From Suillus spraguei (Eukaryota; Basidiomycota; Agaricomycetes; Boletales; Suillaceae), in the NCBI GenBank assembly GCA_016800925.1, contig JABCPU010000482.1, forward strand, positions 1-48,508: DNA of 48,508 nt. The letters run 5' to 3'. Below are positions 1 to 10,853 of the stretch, one piece after another. The translations under genes and the position numbers were made by a program. The stretch's first letter is position 1. The number at the start of each line of letters is the position of its first letter. Below the pieces are notes generated by a model. The model worked only from the letters and a program-made list of their open reading frames with translations. It was not told the origin of the DNA and did not search any database.

Positions 1-19
1 TAGTTCACTGTAATATGTG
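1..19 (-). repeat. Transposon-end sequence at window edge
   Basis: These 19 bases are the exact reverse complement of 21291-21309, which covers the left end of the giant KDZ-type element and the nine bases outside it. Read on the minus strand, gypsy coding sequence runs up to CACATATTA and is then followed by CAGTGAACTA. So a second element end probably lies here, with the element continuing left of the window. Whether CACATATTA belongs to the terminus or is a shared target-like flank cannot be decided from one end. Confidence 0.6.
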
Positions 20-330
20 CAGATCGAGCACGTCAGCTCTCTCTTGGGTAAACCGCTTGCCAGGTACAAAGTCTGGCGGGCATGGCGGTAACTCAGGTAA
101 ACCGGCCAAAGGGTCTGGCAGTAATTCCCATTGCACACGGTACTCTGGCGGCATGGTAGTTGGGATGGTATTAACTTTCTTGCCTACAGGTTTGTAGACA
201 TAGAATGCGTGGTCTCGTCATAGGTATAAACGCTGTGGAAGGCTTCAGTAGACTCGGCGTTAATGGAGGAATGCATAGAGCTTAGGTAATGATAATGAGC
301 AGATAACTGAGGGCAGTTAAAGGGAGACGA
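5..330 (-). pseudogene. Ty3/gypsy polyprotein fragment, family different from the main elements
   Basis: The minus strand from about 230 down to 5 reads as the spacer between protease and reverse transcriptase of an Agaricomycete gypsy polyprotein. It has an RDHAFYVYKP-like motif, then a proline-rich PPEY..LPPCPPDFVPG stretch, then KRFTQERADVLDL, where the frame ends in TGA inside the transposon terminus. Further upstream (about 330-230) the match continues in another frame, so at least one frameshift is present. There is no catalytic domain, start or LTR. It is a relic interrupted at its 3' side by the sequence at 1-19. Recognition is from memory of the family, so the boundaries are approximate. 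Confidence 0.55.
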
Positions 331-416
331 CAATGCATCAGCGGTAGTGCTCCGTAAGAGCGGTTAATGCGCAGTGGGCACCGGTATGCGGTCAGTGGAA
401 CTTGGTACAGTAGCGG

Positions 417-892
417 TGTTACGAACTGGGGTGGCGTCACCAGCGACAGTGAAAAGACACAGCCGGTCTGCTGGGAAGTTCTACAATGTCCAGAAGAGGA
501 CAAGGTGAAAAGTACAAGGAACGTGTTCCAAGTACAATCAAGGGTTCGGCCTCAAAGACAAGTCTAAGAGGTTCTACGAGAATAGAGACTAAGACTAAGG
601 AGTGCTTAGACTTAGAGACGATTCAAGACGACTTAGGTTGGAGACCTAAGTGAAGGATATTCCAGGTAAAACCCAGTAAGATTAAAGTAAAGTATACAAG
701 CGTAATACAACATGCTTAAATAGGTCAATATGTGCGCACGGACCAAGAGAGTTGTGAGAATGTAAGTGCGTATCCAAAGAGGGAAGGTGACTATAGTACA
801 GATGCATTGAGCATATGAGTCAGAGTTCGTTATGTAATATACAAGTAAAGGAAACAAAGAGAAAATGAACCGGGGCACGTACGATTGTAACA
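417..892 (-). repeat. Chromovirus LTR, 3' LTR of truncated minus-strand element
   Basis: Reverse-complement copy of the LTR that begins TGTTACAATCGTACG and ends CCAGTTCGTAACA. On the minus strand it is directly preceded by a purine run (AAAAGGGGGTAA, 893 onward), as expected of a polypurine tract beside a 3' LTR. It resembles the solo LTRs at 29959 and 36574 more than the three LTRs of the plus-strand array, so two LTR subfamilies can be told apart. No target duplication is seen because the other end of this element is missing. Confidence 0.9.
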
Positions 893-2237
893 TTACCCCC
901 TTTTACAGGTAAAGTCACCGACTTTAACTCGCTCTGGTTAGCATAGTAAACAGGATCGTCACTATACTCGTAGTCCTCATCAGCGAAGGACCCACTTCTC
1001 ATATACGCAGCTTCTTCAGCACCGGCGCGTCGTTTTAGAGTCCCTTCTTTTCTTTGCTTGACTTTGTTCATCGTCAAGCTTTCGTTCCCAAGAACAAAGT
1101 GCGTCGTAGAATCCGTCATCTTTCCAAGTTAATGTAAAGGGAGGAGTCCCGACTCGCCGAGGACAATAAATGGATAGATGGGTAGGCGACCAGTATCTGC
1201 AAATCCTGCACTGGTATTCCACACAGTTCTTCTGGCGATGCCCAAGTAGTCCACAAATGCGGCATTTCATGTCTTCATCAGGATTTGAGACTGACATACG
1301 TAATGGCGATGGTGAAATGATGGGCTTGGGGCTAGTGGATCTGGCGCGCTTCTTCCCCTTATTGCGTTTCATGCGTTTTAAGGCAAGGGTGTTGTTGCGC
1401 CTGAGCTGTGCCTGCTGGGCAGAGGTGAGAGTGTATTGACATTGGGAGATCGGGGGTGGTTCCTCGTTCAGCAACCGCAAGAAGTTCGTCAGAAGAAGAG
1501 GGAGAGGTTATGCCAAAGTCTTTTACTAAGACTGGCGAGACAGGATCCATTGGACCAAATGATGACGGAATGGACATGGGAGGGTGAATATGAAGGTCGC
1601 GAAGTTGAGGACCGAGTGCTACTAATTCAGCGGTAGGAACTCCTAGTATTCTTGCCGCTTCACATTGCTCTTCTGTGCAGGGCTCATACAACCATGCGGG
1701 GTGATCATGGGATATTATATCGAGGGGCGGTGAGGTTGGTTGTTCGATAGGGATGGGGTTCGTGGAGAGGCGAGGTCGGCTTGCGTTTGTTGCAGATCAG
1801 TGATAGCTTCCTCGACTAGGTTTGTGGCTGCTCTGGTTTCCAGTGACTGATTGCTGGATGGTTTCAACAACCGCATTGGTGAGCTGTCCAATCTCTTGGA
1901 CAGCAGTACATAAGCCAGCAAGGGCATCAAGACTAGAATACATGCGTGAAGAAGAGGGTGGTGGGATAGGAAGGGGCGTATCTTCTTGCGGAGAGGGAGG
2001 TCAAGCAACACCTGCTCCTTTTGGAAGAATTGGGAAGCAACAGCATAGCATAAGAATGAATGCGTTTTTGAAGATGAAGGATACGATGGCGGTACGTGAT
2101 TTCTGTGGTTTCATTGGCAGTGGCTTCAATGAGGGCTGCGGTGCGAATGATGTTAACGAGGAGTAAAGCGGGGAAGGCACCTCTTTCAGTGAGGATTCTT
2201 TCGATTTCGAGAGCGTGTCCTTCACATAGAAGGGCGG
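893..2237 (-). pseudogene. Chromovirus extra 3' ORF (zinc-knuckle protein), truncated and frame-broken
   Basis: This is the minus-strand counterpart of 15764-17220. From 2237 downward it encodes the helical N-terminal part (YDCNTALLCEGHALEIERIL..), then a proline-rich middle, then an open frame at 1480-1016 with KRMKRNKGKKRARS and two zinc-binding knuckles. The first is C-X2-C-X4-H-X4-C (CRICGLLGHRQKNC) and the second is C-X2-C-X6-H-X4-C. The reading frame changes at least twice. Here the residues joining N- and C-terminal parts (QLRRNNTLALKRM) are in one frame, showing that the ancestral product was a single protein. The sequence stops abruptly at 2237 where a plus-strand LTR begins; the rest of this element is absent. 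Confidence 0.75.
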
Positions 2238-2709
2238 TGTTACAATCGTACGTGCCCCTATTCATTTTCCCTTTGTTTCCTTACTTGTATATCACATCAC
2301 ATGACTCTGACTCATATGCTCAACGCATCTGTACAACATATGCCTTCCTTATTAGGATACGCAGTTATGTTCTCACGGTTATTTGGTCTGTGCGCACATA
2401 TTGGCCTATTTAAGCACAGTGTACTTGTAGTAGATTCCCTACTTTAATCTTACTGGGTTTTACCTGGAATCTCCTTCGCTTAGGTCTCCAACCTAAGTTG
2501 TCTTGAATCATCTCTAAGTCTAAGCACTCCTTAGCCTTAGTCTCTATTCTCGCAGAACCTCTTTGACTTGTCATTGAGCCGAACCCTTGATCGTACTCGG
2601 AACGTGTCCTTATACTTTCACCTTGTCCTCTTCTGGACATTGTAAGAACTCCCAGCAGACTGGCTGTGTCTTTTCACTGTCGCTGGTGACGCCACCCCAG
2701 TTCATAACA
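2238..2709 (+). repeat. 5' LTR of chromovirus copy 1
   Basis: 472 bp, begins TGTTACAATCG and ends CAGTTCATAACA. It lies directly against truncated minus-strand element sequence (2237) with no matching target duplication at the far end of the array. It contains a TATA-like box at 2407-2414 and the predicted transcript start at 2441. Confidence 0.92.
2407..2451 (+). promoter_or_regulatory. LTR core promoter and 5' self-primer
   Basis: TATTTAAG at 2407-2414 is followed about 33 bp later by ACTTTAATCTT at 2441-2451. That 11-mer is the exact reverse complement of the 11 bases at 2711-2721, just beyond the LTR. In Tf1-type elements the first 11 nt of the transcript fold back and prime at such a site, so 2441 is the likely transcription start. 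The same pair occurs in copy 2 (10385-10395 with 10656-10666). Confidence 0.7.
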
Positions 2710-2710
2710 A

Positions 2711-2721
2711 AAGATTAAAGT
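2711..2721 (+). other. Primer binding site for self-priming
   Basis: AAGATTAAAGT begins one base after the LTR end (2709). It pairs perfectly over 11 nt with 2441-2451 in the LTR. This fits the Tf1/sushi-type self-priming mechanism rather than tRNA priming. Confidence 0.7.
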
Positions 2722-2906
2722 CTATTTGATCGTCGACTATCCAGTCTTCGACCCCGAACCCTGATTGCTTAGATAAGCAGATTAGCATACACGTACGTTA
2801 AACCGATTGTCAAGAGAAGCCTCTGACAGAAGACAAGCCCTAACGGACAGCAAGACCGCGCGTGTAGGCACCGAGAAAGTATAACTCACCAGACGAATCA
2901 CCAGAG

Positions 2907-3720
2907 ATGGCGACCAAGAATTCGAATACAAGATCGGCCAACCAAAAGCCTTTGATGGAGATCGCGACAATTCTCGCGAATTTATCCAGTCATGTAACCT
3001 TCACTTCGATATCAACGAAAAGCTTCACACTACCGACAGCAGAAGATTATTTTCATAACATCCTTTATGACTGAAAAGAATGCCAAATCCTGAAAGAGCA
3101 ATTCCTTGACCATGCTCAATCAACCGACACCTCTGGACAAAAAGTTGTTATGGGACAATGGTAGATTTTATGAAAAGTTTCAAAGAAGCCTTCGACCCGG
3201 TGGATACCAAGGAACCGCACTCACGAAACTCAGGGACCTTAAACAAGGAAGTGGAGATCTCCACACCTATATCGCTGATTTCGAGGCACTTGCAGCCAAG
3301 GCTCATATCACTGATAACGCAACAAGATCCAATTCTTCCAAGATGGCCTGAATTGGGGTATCCTTACGAAGCTTTTCGCACTAGGGGATGTTTCAGAAGT
3401 ATTCCGAGACGTTGTTCTGCATGCGTGTCCATTGATAATTCCCATCATCATCTTCAAGCCATGAGGACACGTCATCTCCACAACAAAAGAAGAAAAACTA
3501 TGGAAACGCACGTTACATCCCCAATCGTGACTCCAACACAATGGTTGTAGATTGAATCTCCGATACCGGAGAGATCCGAATGCATGAAGAAAGGACAATG
3601 CTTCGGATGCCAAGAAGACAGGACATCGCATTCATAATTGTCCTGACAGAAAGAAGAAGACCCCGCTCCGACAAACCGAAGTTAAGAAGAAGAAGAAGAC
3701 GAGGAAACTGTAAGGCGGTT
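2907..3720 (+). pseudogene. gag: gag of chromovirus copy 1, frameshifted
   Basis: Homologous to copy 2 gag. A start codon at 2907 is followed by MATKN, after which one missing base throws the frame off relative to copy 2 (MTTKDFEYKIGQPN). Capsid-like sequence continues in pieces: a NSREF-type segment near 2970, KLRDLKQGSGDLHTYIADFEALAAKA near 3220-3310, and a damaged nucleocapsid knuckle near 3590-3640 (CFGC..). Several frame changes and an internal stop make a functional Gag unlikely. Confidence 0.7.
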
Positions 3721-3731
3721 ATTGCGGATTT

Positions 3732-6317
3732 TTGACTTGGAGAAACAAAGACTCGACGTATGTTTCTCCTAATGTATTACTAAGACTTGTACGCGCTGTA
3801 GGTGAAAGAAAAGAACTTTGTGTCCCTATCACCCTCCATTCGCGTACTCGCTTGAAATCTGTCACACCACCGCTGTTATCAATTCGGGCGCAGCCGGAAC
3901 GTTCATCTCCGAAGAGTTTGTGAAACTCCATCAAATCACACGACGAAAACTCAAAACACCGTTTCGAGTTACTACGGCAGATGAACCCTTATCAAGGAGG
4001 ACCAATCACACACTACTGTCTCCTAGTGGTCAAAATTGATGAACGAACCATGTATGGAAAATTCAATATCACCAAACTAGGAAGAAGAGATCAAATCCTT
4101 CTGGGAATTCCATGGCTACGTGCAATGAACCCTAGTATAGATTGGGCTGCTGAAACACTAGTCCTCCCTCGAACAACGAAATCGGACGAAATTGAAATTG
4201 ATATGGATAGCGATCGAAAGAAGAATGGACTACCTCCAACCTTCCACCGCCATCCTAAGAAATGGCAACATTCCCAACTTCCGAGATCCCTTGTCACCCC
4301 TCTTATCCTTCGAGATCCAGAACCAGAAGTACAAATGCCATGTACTACAGACCCTGCTCCCCGTGTACAATTACCGCGAGCAGTATCACCTATTCCCTGC
4401 GCAGAAAAGCACAAGAATGAATCCGAACCCGAGCATCGAGTCGGACAAGAACCTATTGAGCAATGGCCAATAGAAGAACAAAGTATGGAAAAAGAAAAGC
4501 GGAAGAAGAGATACCTGGACGGGATACAAATGTACCGAAACTATCCAATTCTATGTTCCCCCAAAACTCTTCCCTTGGCTTCAATTGAGGAAATCCCCGA
4601 TGAAGAAGAACCCGTGCCCTCGTTGATCCCAACAGAGGATGATGACCAATTCAACACAATGCAAGATGTCTGGCACGCGCCAGAAGTACGTGAAGTTTCC
4701 TCTTATGAACTAGGAGATGGAGAATTTCTTGTGGAATACGATACTGATGGAGTTAGCATGAGAATCATAGAAGAAGTTTCTATGGACACACCCCTCACAC
4801 ATGATGGAACTTCTCGACTCGAACAACTCTCCAACTATTCTGCAATTCCCCTTCCCCCTCCGAAATACAGTAACAAAGCTCAGGAATTCGCCACGGATGA
4901 GAAGGAAAAGAAAAAGAAATCCTTCGAAGAATTGGTCCCGGACTATTTGCACGACTTTGCAGACGTCTTTGCTAAAGATGGACTAAATAAACTACCCCCG
5001 AACGCCCTGGTATAGATCATCGGATCGATACTAAACCCAGTTTTATCCCTCGAACATCTAAGGTTTACCCGCTGTCGGAAAAAGAATGCGCTGCCGTCAA
5101 AACGTTTATTGATGAAAATGTTGTGCAAGGTTTCATTTCGGAATCGAAGTCACCCCAAGCCAGTGGTTTCTTCTTTGTGGGAAAGAAGAGTGGAGAATTG
5201 CGTCCCTGTCAAGATTATCGCTACATCAATGATTGGACAATCAAGAACGCCTATCCGCTCCCACTCCCTATCTCCCTTGTCGCACGACTTCACAATGCAC
5301 AGTTCTTTATGAAAATGGATATCCGGTCCGGCTACAATAATATTCGCATTCATCCCGATGATTGCTGGAAAGCTGCTTTTACAACGAAATTCGGCCTCTT
5401 TGAACCGAACATCATGTTCTTTGGCCTTTGTAATTCCCTGGCAACTTTCCAAGCATACATGAATCGTACTTTCCAGCAGGAAATTAACGAAGGATGGATG
5501 GTTATCTACATACATGGACAATATTCTGATCTTCTCTACAACTATGGCAGAACATCGTGAATGAACCAGACGGGTTTTGATGAAGATACGAAAAGAACAT
5601 CTGTTCTTAAAACTGGAGAAATGCACCTTCGATGCAGAAGAAGTGGAATACCTCGGAATGACAATTCGCCCCGGACAAGTTGCTATGGATACCGCCAAGA
5701 CTAAGGGAATCTCCGAATGGCCAATCCTGAAATCTGTAAAGGATGTTCGGTCATTCCTCGGTTTTTGCAACTTCTACCGCACATTCATTTCCCACTATTC
5801 TGACATCGCCCGACCTCTTATCGATTTAACAAAGAAGGATAAAGCCTTTGATTGGTCAACCAAATGTATGGACACCTTCGAAGAACAGAAACGACACTTT
5901 ACATCCCAACCGGTACTCCGTAACCCTGATCCTTCCCGACAATTTGCTATTGCTACCGATGCTTCGCTCGTAGCAACCGGAGGAGTTCTCTTGCAGACTG
6001 ATGAAAATGGCGTTTATCACCCGTGTGCATATCTCTCACAGTCTTTGAACCCCGTGGAACGCAACTACCAGATCTTCGATCGGGAACTCCTTGCCGTAAT
6101 CCAGGCATTGAATGAATGGCGTCATTATCTCGAAGGAAACTCACACCCTGTCCTGGTATTCACCGACCACAAGAATCTTCTGTACTTTAGAAGTGCACAG
6201 AAGCTCACACGCCGCCAAGCACATTGGCAATTGATTTTGTCTATCTATGACATTGAATTGCATCACGTTGCAGGTACTAAGTTGGCAGTACCTGATGCAC
6301 TATCTCGCCGATGCTAA
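3732..6317 (+). pseudogene. pol: pol of copy 1: protease, RT, RNase H (inactivated)
   Basis: The protease segment contains AVINSGAAGTFISEEFVKLHQ; the catalytic Asp of D-S/T-G is Asn (AAT at 3881-3883), while copy 2 keeps GAT. A long linker ORF (3981-5015) covers the C-terminal protease (ILLGIPWLRAMNP) and an acidic spacer. RT follows at about 5040-5560 ([38 protein letters not shown]). At 5501-5530, where copy 2 reads VIYMDDILIF, a 4-bp insertion and a G-to-A change destroy the YMDD catalytic pair. RNase H is open at 5577-6317 ([25 protein letters not shown]) and ends where a solo LTR is inserted. The pieces are catalytically dead as a unit. Confidence 0.85.
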
Positions 6318-7079
6318 GACTGTACTCAAGGGTAGAGAGATCCGAAGGGCTTTGGCCTCAGTTCGTACACTGTGCCCCTTTCTCGAGTAATGCCCCTTAT
6401 TTCAGGAGGAGTTAAGCGTCCGAAGACCCGGAAGGGGTTGCGTGACGGATCCGGGGTGTCCGAAGGTGTCGGATATAATACGTCCAAAGGTAATTCGGAA
6501 CGTAAGGAGGGGACAGAGATTAAGGCTAGTTTCGGAATGAGTTCCTAACTAGAAACTAACGGAGATGGACTATCCGAAGATAGAGTCGGAGGTATAGACT
6601 ATAGGAGTCAATCCTAAGTCTCGGAGGGTGACTTAAAGCGGAGAGTGGCTTAAGTCCGGAGGAGGCAGAATGAGTAGATCTAAGATGATATTCGAACTAA
6701 GGTTCTATGGAGATCTACAAGTGGTTTATATACAGTAAGTATCTAAGACGGATAATTAGCAAGTCCGGGACCGAGGGCTATGTACGAAGTGTAACGGAAG
6801 TCTATTAGTTATTGCACAGCGGATCAGTAAGCATGAATCGGAAATGAACACAGGAAATGGATCAGTAACACAGGACGGAAATATAAACAGCCGGAGTACC
6901 GGTAGTAGGAGAAATGACGAAAGGAGATAGACGCAGATGTTCACCAGGGAGTTAAGGTGCGAGAAGTGAGTACATTCGGATGGGTGGTCCGGACAGGATC
7001 TGTGGACCGGACGGATATGGAAACGATCGGATCTGGACGGATATGATCGGATCTGAGATTAGAAGTATGGTATATGACA
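6312..7079. repeat. Solo LTR of a different retrotransposon, nested in pol
   Basis: Copy 2 is uninterrupted at this point, so the insertion is exactly delimited. The inserted 768 bp starts TGCTAAGAC and ends TATATGACA (TG...CA) and is flanked by the 5-bp duplication GCCGA (6307-6311 and 7080-7084). TG/CA ends plus a 5-bp duplication are those of an LTR retrotransposon insertion reduced to one LTR. Its sequence is unrelated to the LTR of the host element. The short open frames inside it are not credible genes. Confidence 0.88.
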
Positions 7080-7084
7080 GCCGA

Positions 7085-8605
7085 CCCGACTATGACTCTG
7101 GCAAAGATGATAACGAGGACCAGACTCTCCTCCCTGACACTCTATTCGTTCGTCTTATTGATACCGACCTGAAGGATGTATTGTCATCCTCTGACCCCCT
7201 CGACGACCCTGTCTTTAAAACAGCATCTGACGCCCTTGATGGCGTGTGCCTTCCTCCTATGAAATCGGCACTCTCCGACTGGAAGATTGAGGAGAACGTC
7301 CTCTACTTTAAAAATCGCGCCTATATTCCCCCGGCACATTGTTCCGATATCCTAAAACGATATCATGATCATCCTACGCGGGACATCCCGGTCGGTTCAA
7401 GACTGAAGAACTTGTCAAATGAGAAGCGTGGTGGCCTGCTATGGGCTCTTATATTCGGAAATACGTTGAAGTTTGCGCCCTTTGTCAGCAATGAAAGCTG
7501 ATACACACCCTGTTTGACCCCCACTTGCCCCAATCCCTTCCTCTGCGACCCGACCTTTCTCCCAAGTCTCTGTCGATCTTATCACTGACCTCCCCATCTC
7601 TGGAGGCTTTGACAGTATTATGGTCGTGGTAGACCATGGCCTTATGAAGGGGTAATTATTATCCCTTGTTTGAAAACCATCACTTCAGAAGGTGTTGCTA
7701 AACTATTCTCGAAACACATCTACCGACGATTTGGACTCCATGACAAAGTCATCTCGGATCGAGGTCCGCAATTCCTATCTCGCTTCTCTAAGGAGCTTGC
7801 CCGACTTCTCGACTATGTCATCGCTCCATCTATGGCTTATCACCCACAGACCGATGGACAAACTGAAAGGCTAAACCAAGAACTTGAAACATACTTACGC
7901 ATCTATTGCCGCAACAACCCGAAGATTGGGTGGAACATTTACCAATTGCCGAATTTGTCCATAACCACCGAAAACACGATGCAAGGAATGCATCACCCTT
8001 CTATTTGATGATGGGATATGAACCACGTGCTATCCCTCACCTTATCCTTGACTCATCCGTCCCCACAGCAGAAGATCGAGTACGATCTCTGCAGAAGATA
8101 AGAGAAGAAGCAATTGCCTGCCATAACATTGCAATGCAAACAATGGCTGAACGATTCCCGAGGAGATAAGTACATTCCATGGAAGATCGGAGATAAGGTT
8201 TGGCTATCTGCTGCCAATCTTAGACTCAAACTCCCATCAAGGAAACTTGCACCAAAGCGATACGGACCTTTCCCGATCATCGATGTCTTATCACCCATCA
8301 CGTTCACACTCAAACTCCCTCCACAGTGGAAAATTCATCCCACATTCCACGCTTCTGTCTTATCGTCCTATAGCAAAATGGACGTACACGGTCCGAACTT
8401 CCCTGAACCACCACCTGACATCATCGAAGAAGAAGAAGAATATGAAATAGAAGCAATTCTTTCTCACAAAGGAACCGGCACTCGCCGACACTATCTCGTC
8501 TCTTGGAAAGGATATTCATCGGGAGATAACAAATGGCTCCCAGAAAAGAACTTGAAGAACTCCGCTCGAATCTTGAATGCTTATAAGAAGCAACACGCCC
8601 TCTGA
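7085..8605 (+). pseudogene. Integrase with chromodomain, copy 1 (broken)
   Basis: After the nested LTR the sequence resumes with RPDYDSG and the N-terminal zinc domain region (ILKRYHDHP at about 7350; the downstream Cys pair region is disturbed). The catalytic core includes [13 protein letters not shown] and [20 protein letters not shown] at 7740-7890, then a frameshift near 7920. The C-terminal part 8114-8605 is open: a GKYGPFPI-like GPY/F segment, then a chromodomain (EYEIEAILSHKG ... HYLVSWKGYSSGDNKWLPEKNL) at about 8440-8560. The chromodomain places the element with the chromoviruses, which target integration through histone marks. The pieces are separated by frame changes, so no full enzyme is made. 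Confidence 0.82.
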
Positions 8606-8659
8606 TTATCCTTCAGTAAATCAAATTGCACCAGCACCTGATCAACTACCACCATCGAA

Positions 8660-10150
8660 ATGTCTTTCCCCACTGCCTACATCACCCCCATCACCGTTGC
8701 CTACATCACCCCCATCACCGTTGCCAACAACGACTCCGACTCTGATGTTGAAAACTACGGATCCCTCACCACAGAAATCGACAATACTTCTTACATCGAA
8801 GCCGCCCTTCTATGTGAAGGACATGCCTTGAAATTGAAAGAATCCTCACAGAAAGAGGCGCCTTCCCGGCCTCCTCCTTGTCAACATTATCCGCACCGCC
8901 GCTCTCATCGAAGCCACAGCCAAAGAAACCACTGATCCTACATTCCGTCAACGCTTCCTACATCTTCAAAAACATATTCGTTCTTACGCTATGCTGTTGC
9001 TTCCCAGTTCTTTTAAAAGCGATGTTGAAGAAGCTATTCACATCGTGGCGAACGTCGAGCAGGTGTTGCTCTACCTCCCTCTCCGCAGGAAGATACGCCA
9101 CTTCCTATTCCAGCACCCTCTTCTTCGCGTGTGTATTCTAGTGTTGACGCCCTTGCTGGCTTATGCATTGCTGTCCAAGAGATCGGGCAACTTACCAACA
9201 CGGTCGTTGAAACTATCCAACAATCAGTCGCTGAAACCAGAGCAGCTAGAAGCTTAGTAGAAGAAGCTATCACTGATTTACAACGAACACAAGCTGACCT
9301 TGCATCTCCTTGAACCCCATCTCCTATGAACAACCAACTTCACTGCCCCCCGTTACAGTCTCCCATGACCATCCCACATGGCTATATGAACCCTGCACAG
9401 GGGAACAGTGCGAGGCCGCAAGACTATTAGGAATCCCTGTCACTGAGCTAGTAGTGCTCGGTCCTCGTCTTCGCGACCTTCACATACACCCTCCCATGTC
9501 TATCCCGTCGTCATTTGGTCCGATGGATCCCATTTCGCCGGTCTTAGTAAAAGACCTCGGCATCACCTCCCCCTCTCCCTCCAATGAACTTCTTACAATT
9601 ACTGAAAGGGGGACTACTCCTGACCTTCCCGCATCCGCGTACACGCTCACTAGTAAGCAACAGGCGCAGCTTCGATGTGACAATGCCTCCGCTTAAAACG
9701 CATGACACGACAGAAAGGGAAGAAGCGTGCTAGGTCCACCAGTCCTAAACCCATTATCTCACCATCACCACTACGCATGTCCACGTCTAACACCGATGAA
9801 AAGATGAAATGCAGAGTCTGTGGCATCGTCGGACATCGGCAAAGAATTGTCCCAACTATCAATGCCAAATCAAATCTGTCTTCGACACACTCCTGCCCAT
9901 CTGTCTATTTACTGCCCTCAGCGTCATGGAGAAACCCCGTTCATGCTTACCTGGAAGGATGATGGATTTTATGACGCACTGCGTAGGTGGGAACAGTATC
10001 TTATTAACCGTCGACGACGAAAAGAAGGTCGATGGCGAGGACTGTAGCAGAGGAGAAAATGGCTTACATGCTAGGAGGAAGTGCCGCTGATGAGGACATT
10101 GCTAATTATGACGACTACGACCCCGTCTACGGCGACAACAGAGATGTTTG
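8660..10150 (+). pseudogene. Extra 3' ORF of copy 1, degenerate
   Basis: Corresponds to 15764-17220 in copy 2. The start at 8660 reads MSFPTAYITPITV, with an in-frame duplication of the AYITPITV-coding segment not present in copy 2. The frame then changes repeatedly (8878-9141, 9310-9696 and 9702-10047 carry successive parts). The first knuckle region (CRVCGIVGHR) is followed by a frameshift into QRIV, and the second (CLRHTPAHLSIYCP) is in another frame. It ends shortly before the purine tract. Function of the family is unknown; two zinc knuckles suggest nucleic-acid binding. Confidence 0.65.
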
Positions 10151-10184
10151 AAAGTCGGTGACTTTCAATGTAAAAAGGGGGTAA

Positions 10185-10654
10185 TGTTACAATCGTACGT
10201 GCCCCTATTCATTTTCCCTTTGTTTCCTTACTTGTATATCAATCACATGACTCTGACTCATATGCTCAACGCATCTGTACAACATATGCCTTCCTTATTA
10301 GGATACGCAGTTATGTTCTCACGGTTATTTGGTCTGTGCGCACATATTGCCTATTTAACACAGTGTACTTGTAGTAGATTCCCTACTTTAATCTTACTGG
10401 GTTTTACCTGGAATCTCCTTCGCTTAGGTCTCCAACCTAAGTGTCTTGAATCGTCTCTAAGTCTAAGCACTCCTTAGCCTTAGTCTCTATTCTCGCGGAT
10501 ACCTCTTAGACTTGTCTTTGAGGCTGAACCCTTGATGTACTCGGAACGCGTTCCTTGTACTTTCACCTTGTCCTCTTTTGGCATTGTAAGAACTTCCCAG
10601 CAGACCGTCTGTGTTTTTTCACTGTCGCTGGTGACGCCACCCCAGTTCGTAACA
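10185..10654 (+). repeat. Shared LTR between chromovirus copies 1 and 2
   Basis: 470 bp, same ends as the 2238 LTR. It is preceded by the purine tract AAAAAGGGGGTAA (3'-LTR context) and followed by the self-priming site AAGATTAAAGT at 10656-10666 (5'-LTR context), so it serves both elements. No target duplication can exist on its inner sides. This is the expected product of recombination between LTRs of two insertions. Confidence 0.92.
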
Positions 10655-10853
10655 AAAGATTAAAGTCCATTTTGATCGTCGACTATCCAGTCTTCGACCC
10701 TGAACCTGATCGATTCAGATCAGTAGACTAGCGTATGCGTACGCTGAGCAGATTGTCAAGAGAAGCCCTCTGACAGAAGACAAGCCCTGACGGACAGCAA
10801 GACAGCGCGTGTAGGCACCGAGAAAGTATAACTCACCAGAAGAATCATCAAAC

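Larger units (their letters stand above)
2238..10654 (+). mobile_element. Ty3/gypsy chromovirus copy 1 (LTR to shared LTR)
   Basis: 5' LTR 2238-2709, self-priming site 2711-2721, gag from about 2907, pol from about 3840, chromodomain near 8440-8600, extra 3' ORF 8660-10150, purine tract just before 10185, 3' LTR 10185-10654. The order protease, RT, RNase H, integrase and the C-terminal chromodomain identify a chromovirus (Metaviridae). This copy is dead: gag is frameshifted at its start, the protease active-site Asp codon is Asn, the RT catalytic motif is destroyed, and a foreign solo LTR sits between RNase H and integrase. Its 3' LTR is also the 5' LTR of copy 2. Confidence 0.9.

Noticed and set aside
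6756..7501. Plus- and minus-strand frames at 6756-7501 as genes
   Set aside because: They fall in the nested solo LTR or run across its junction into integrase.
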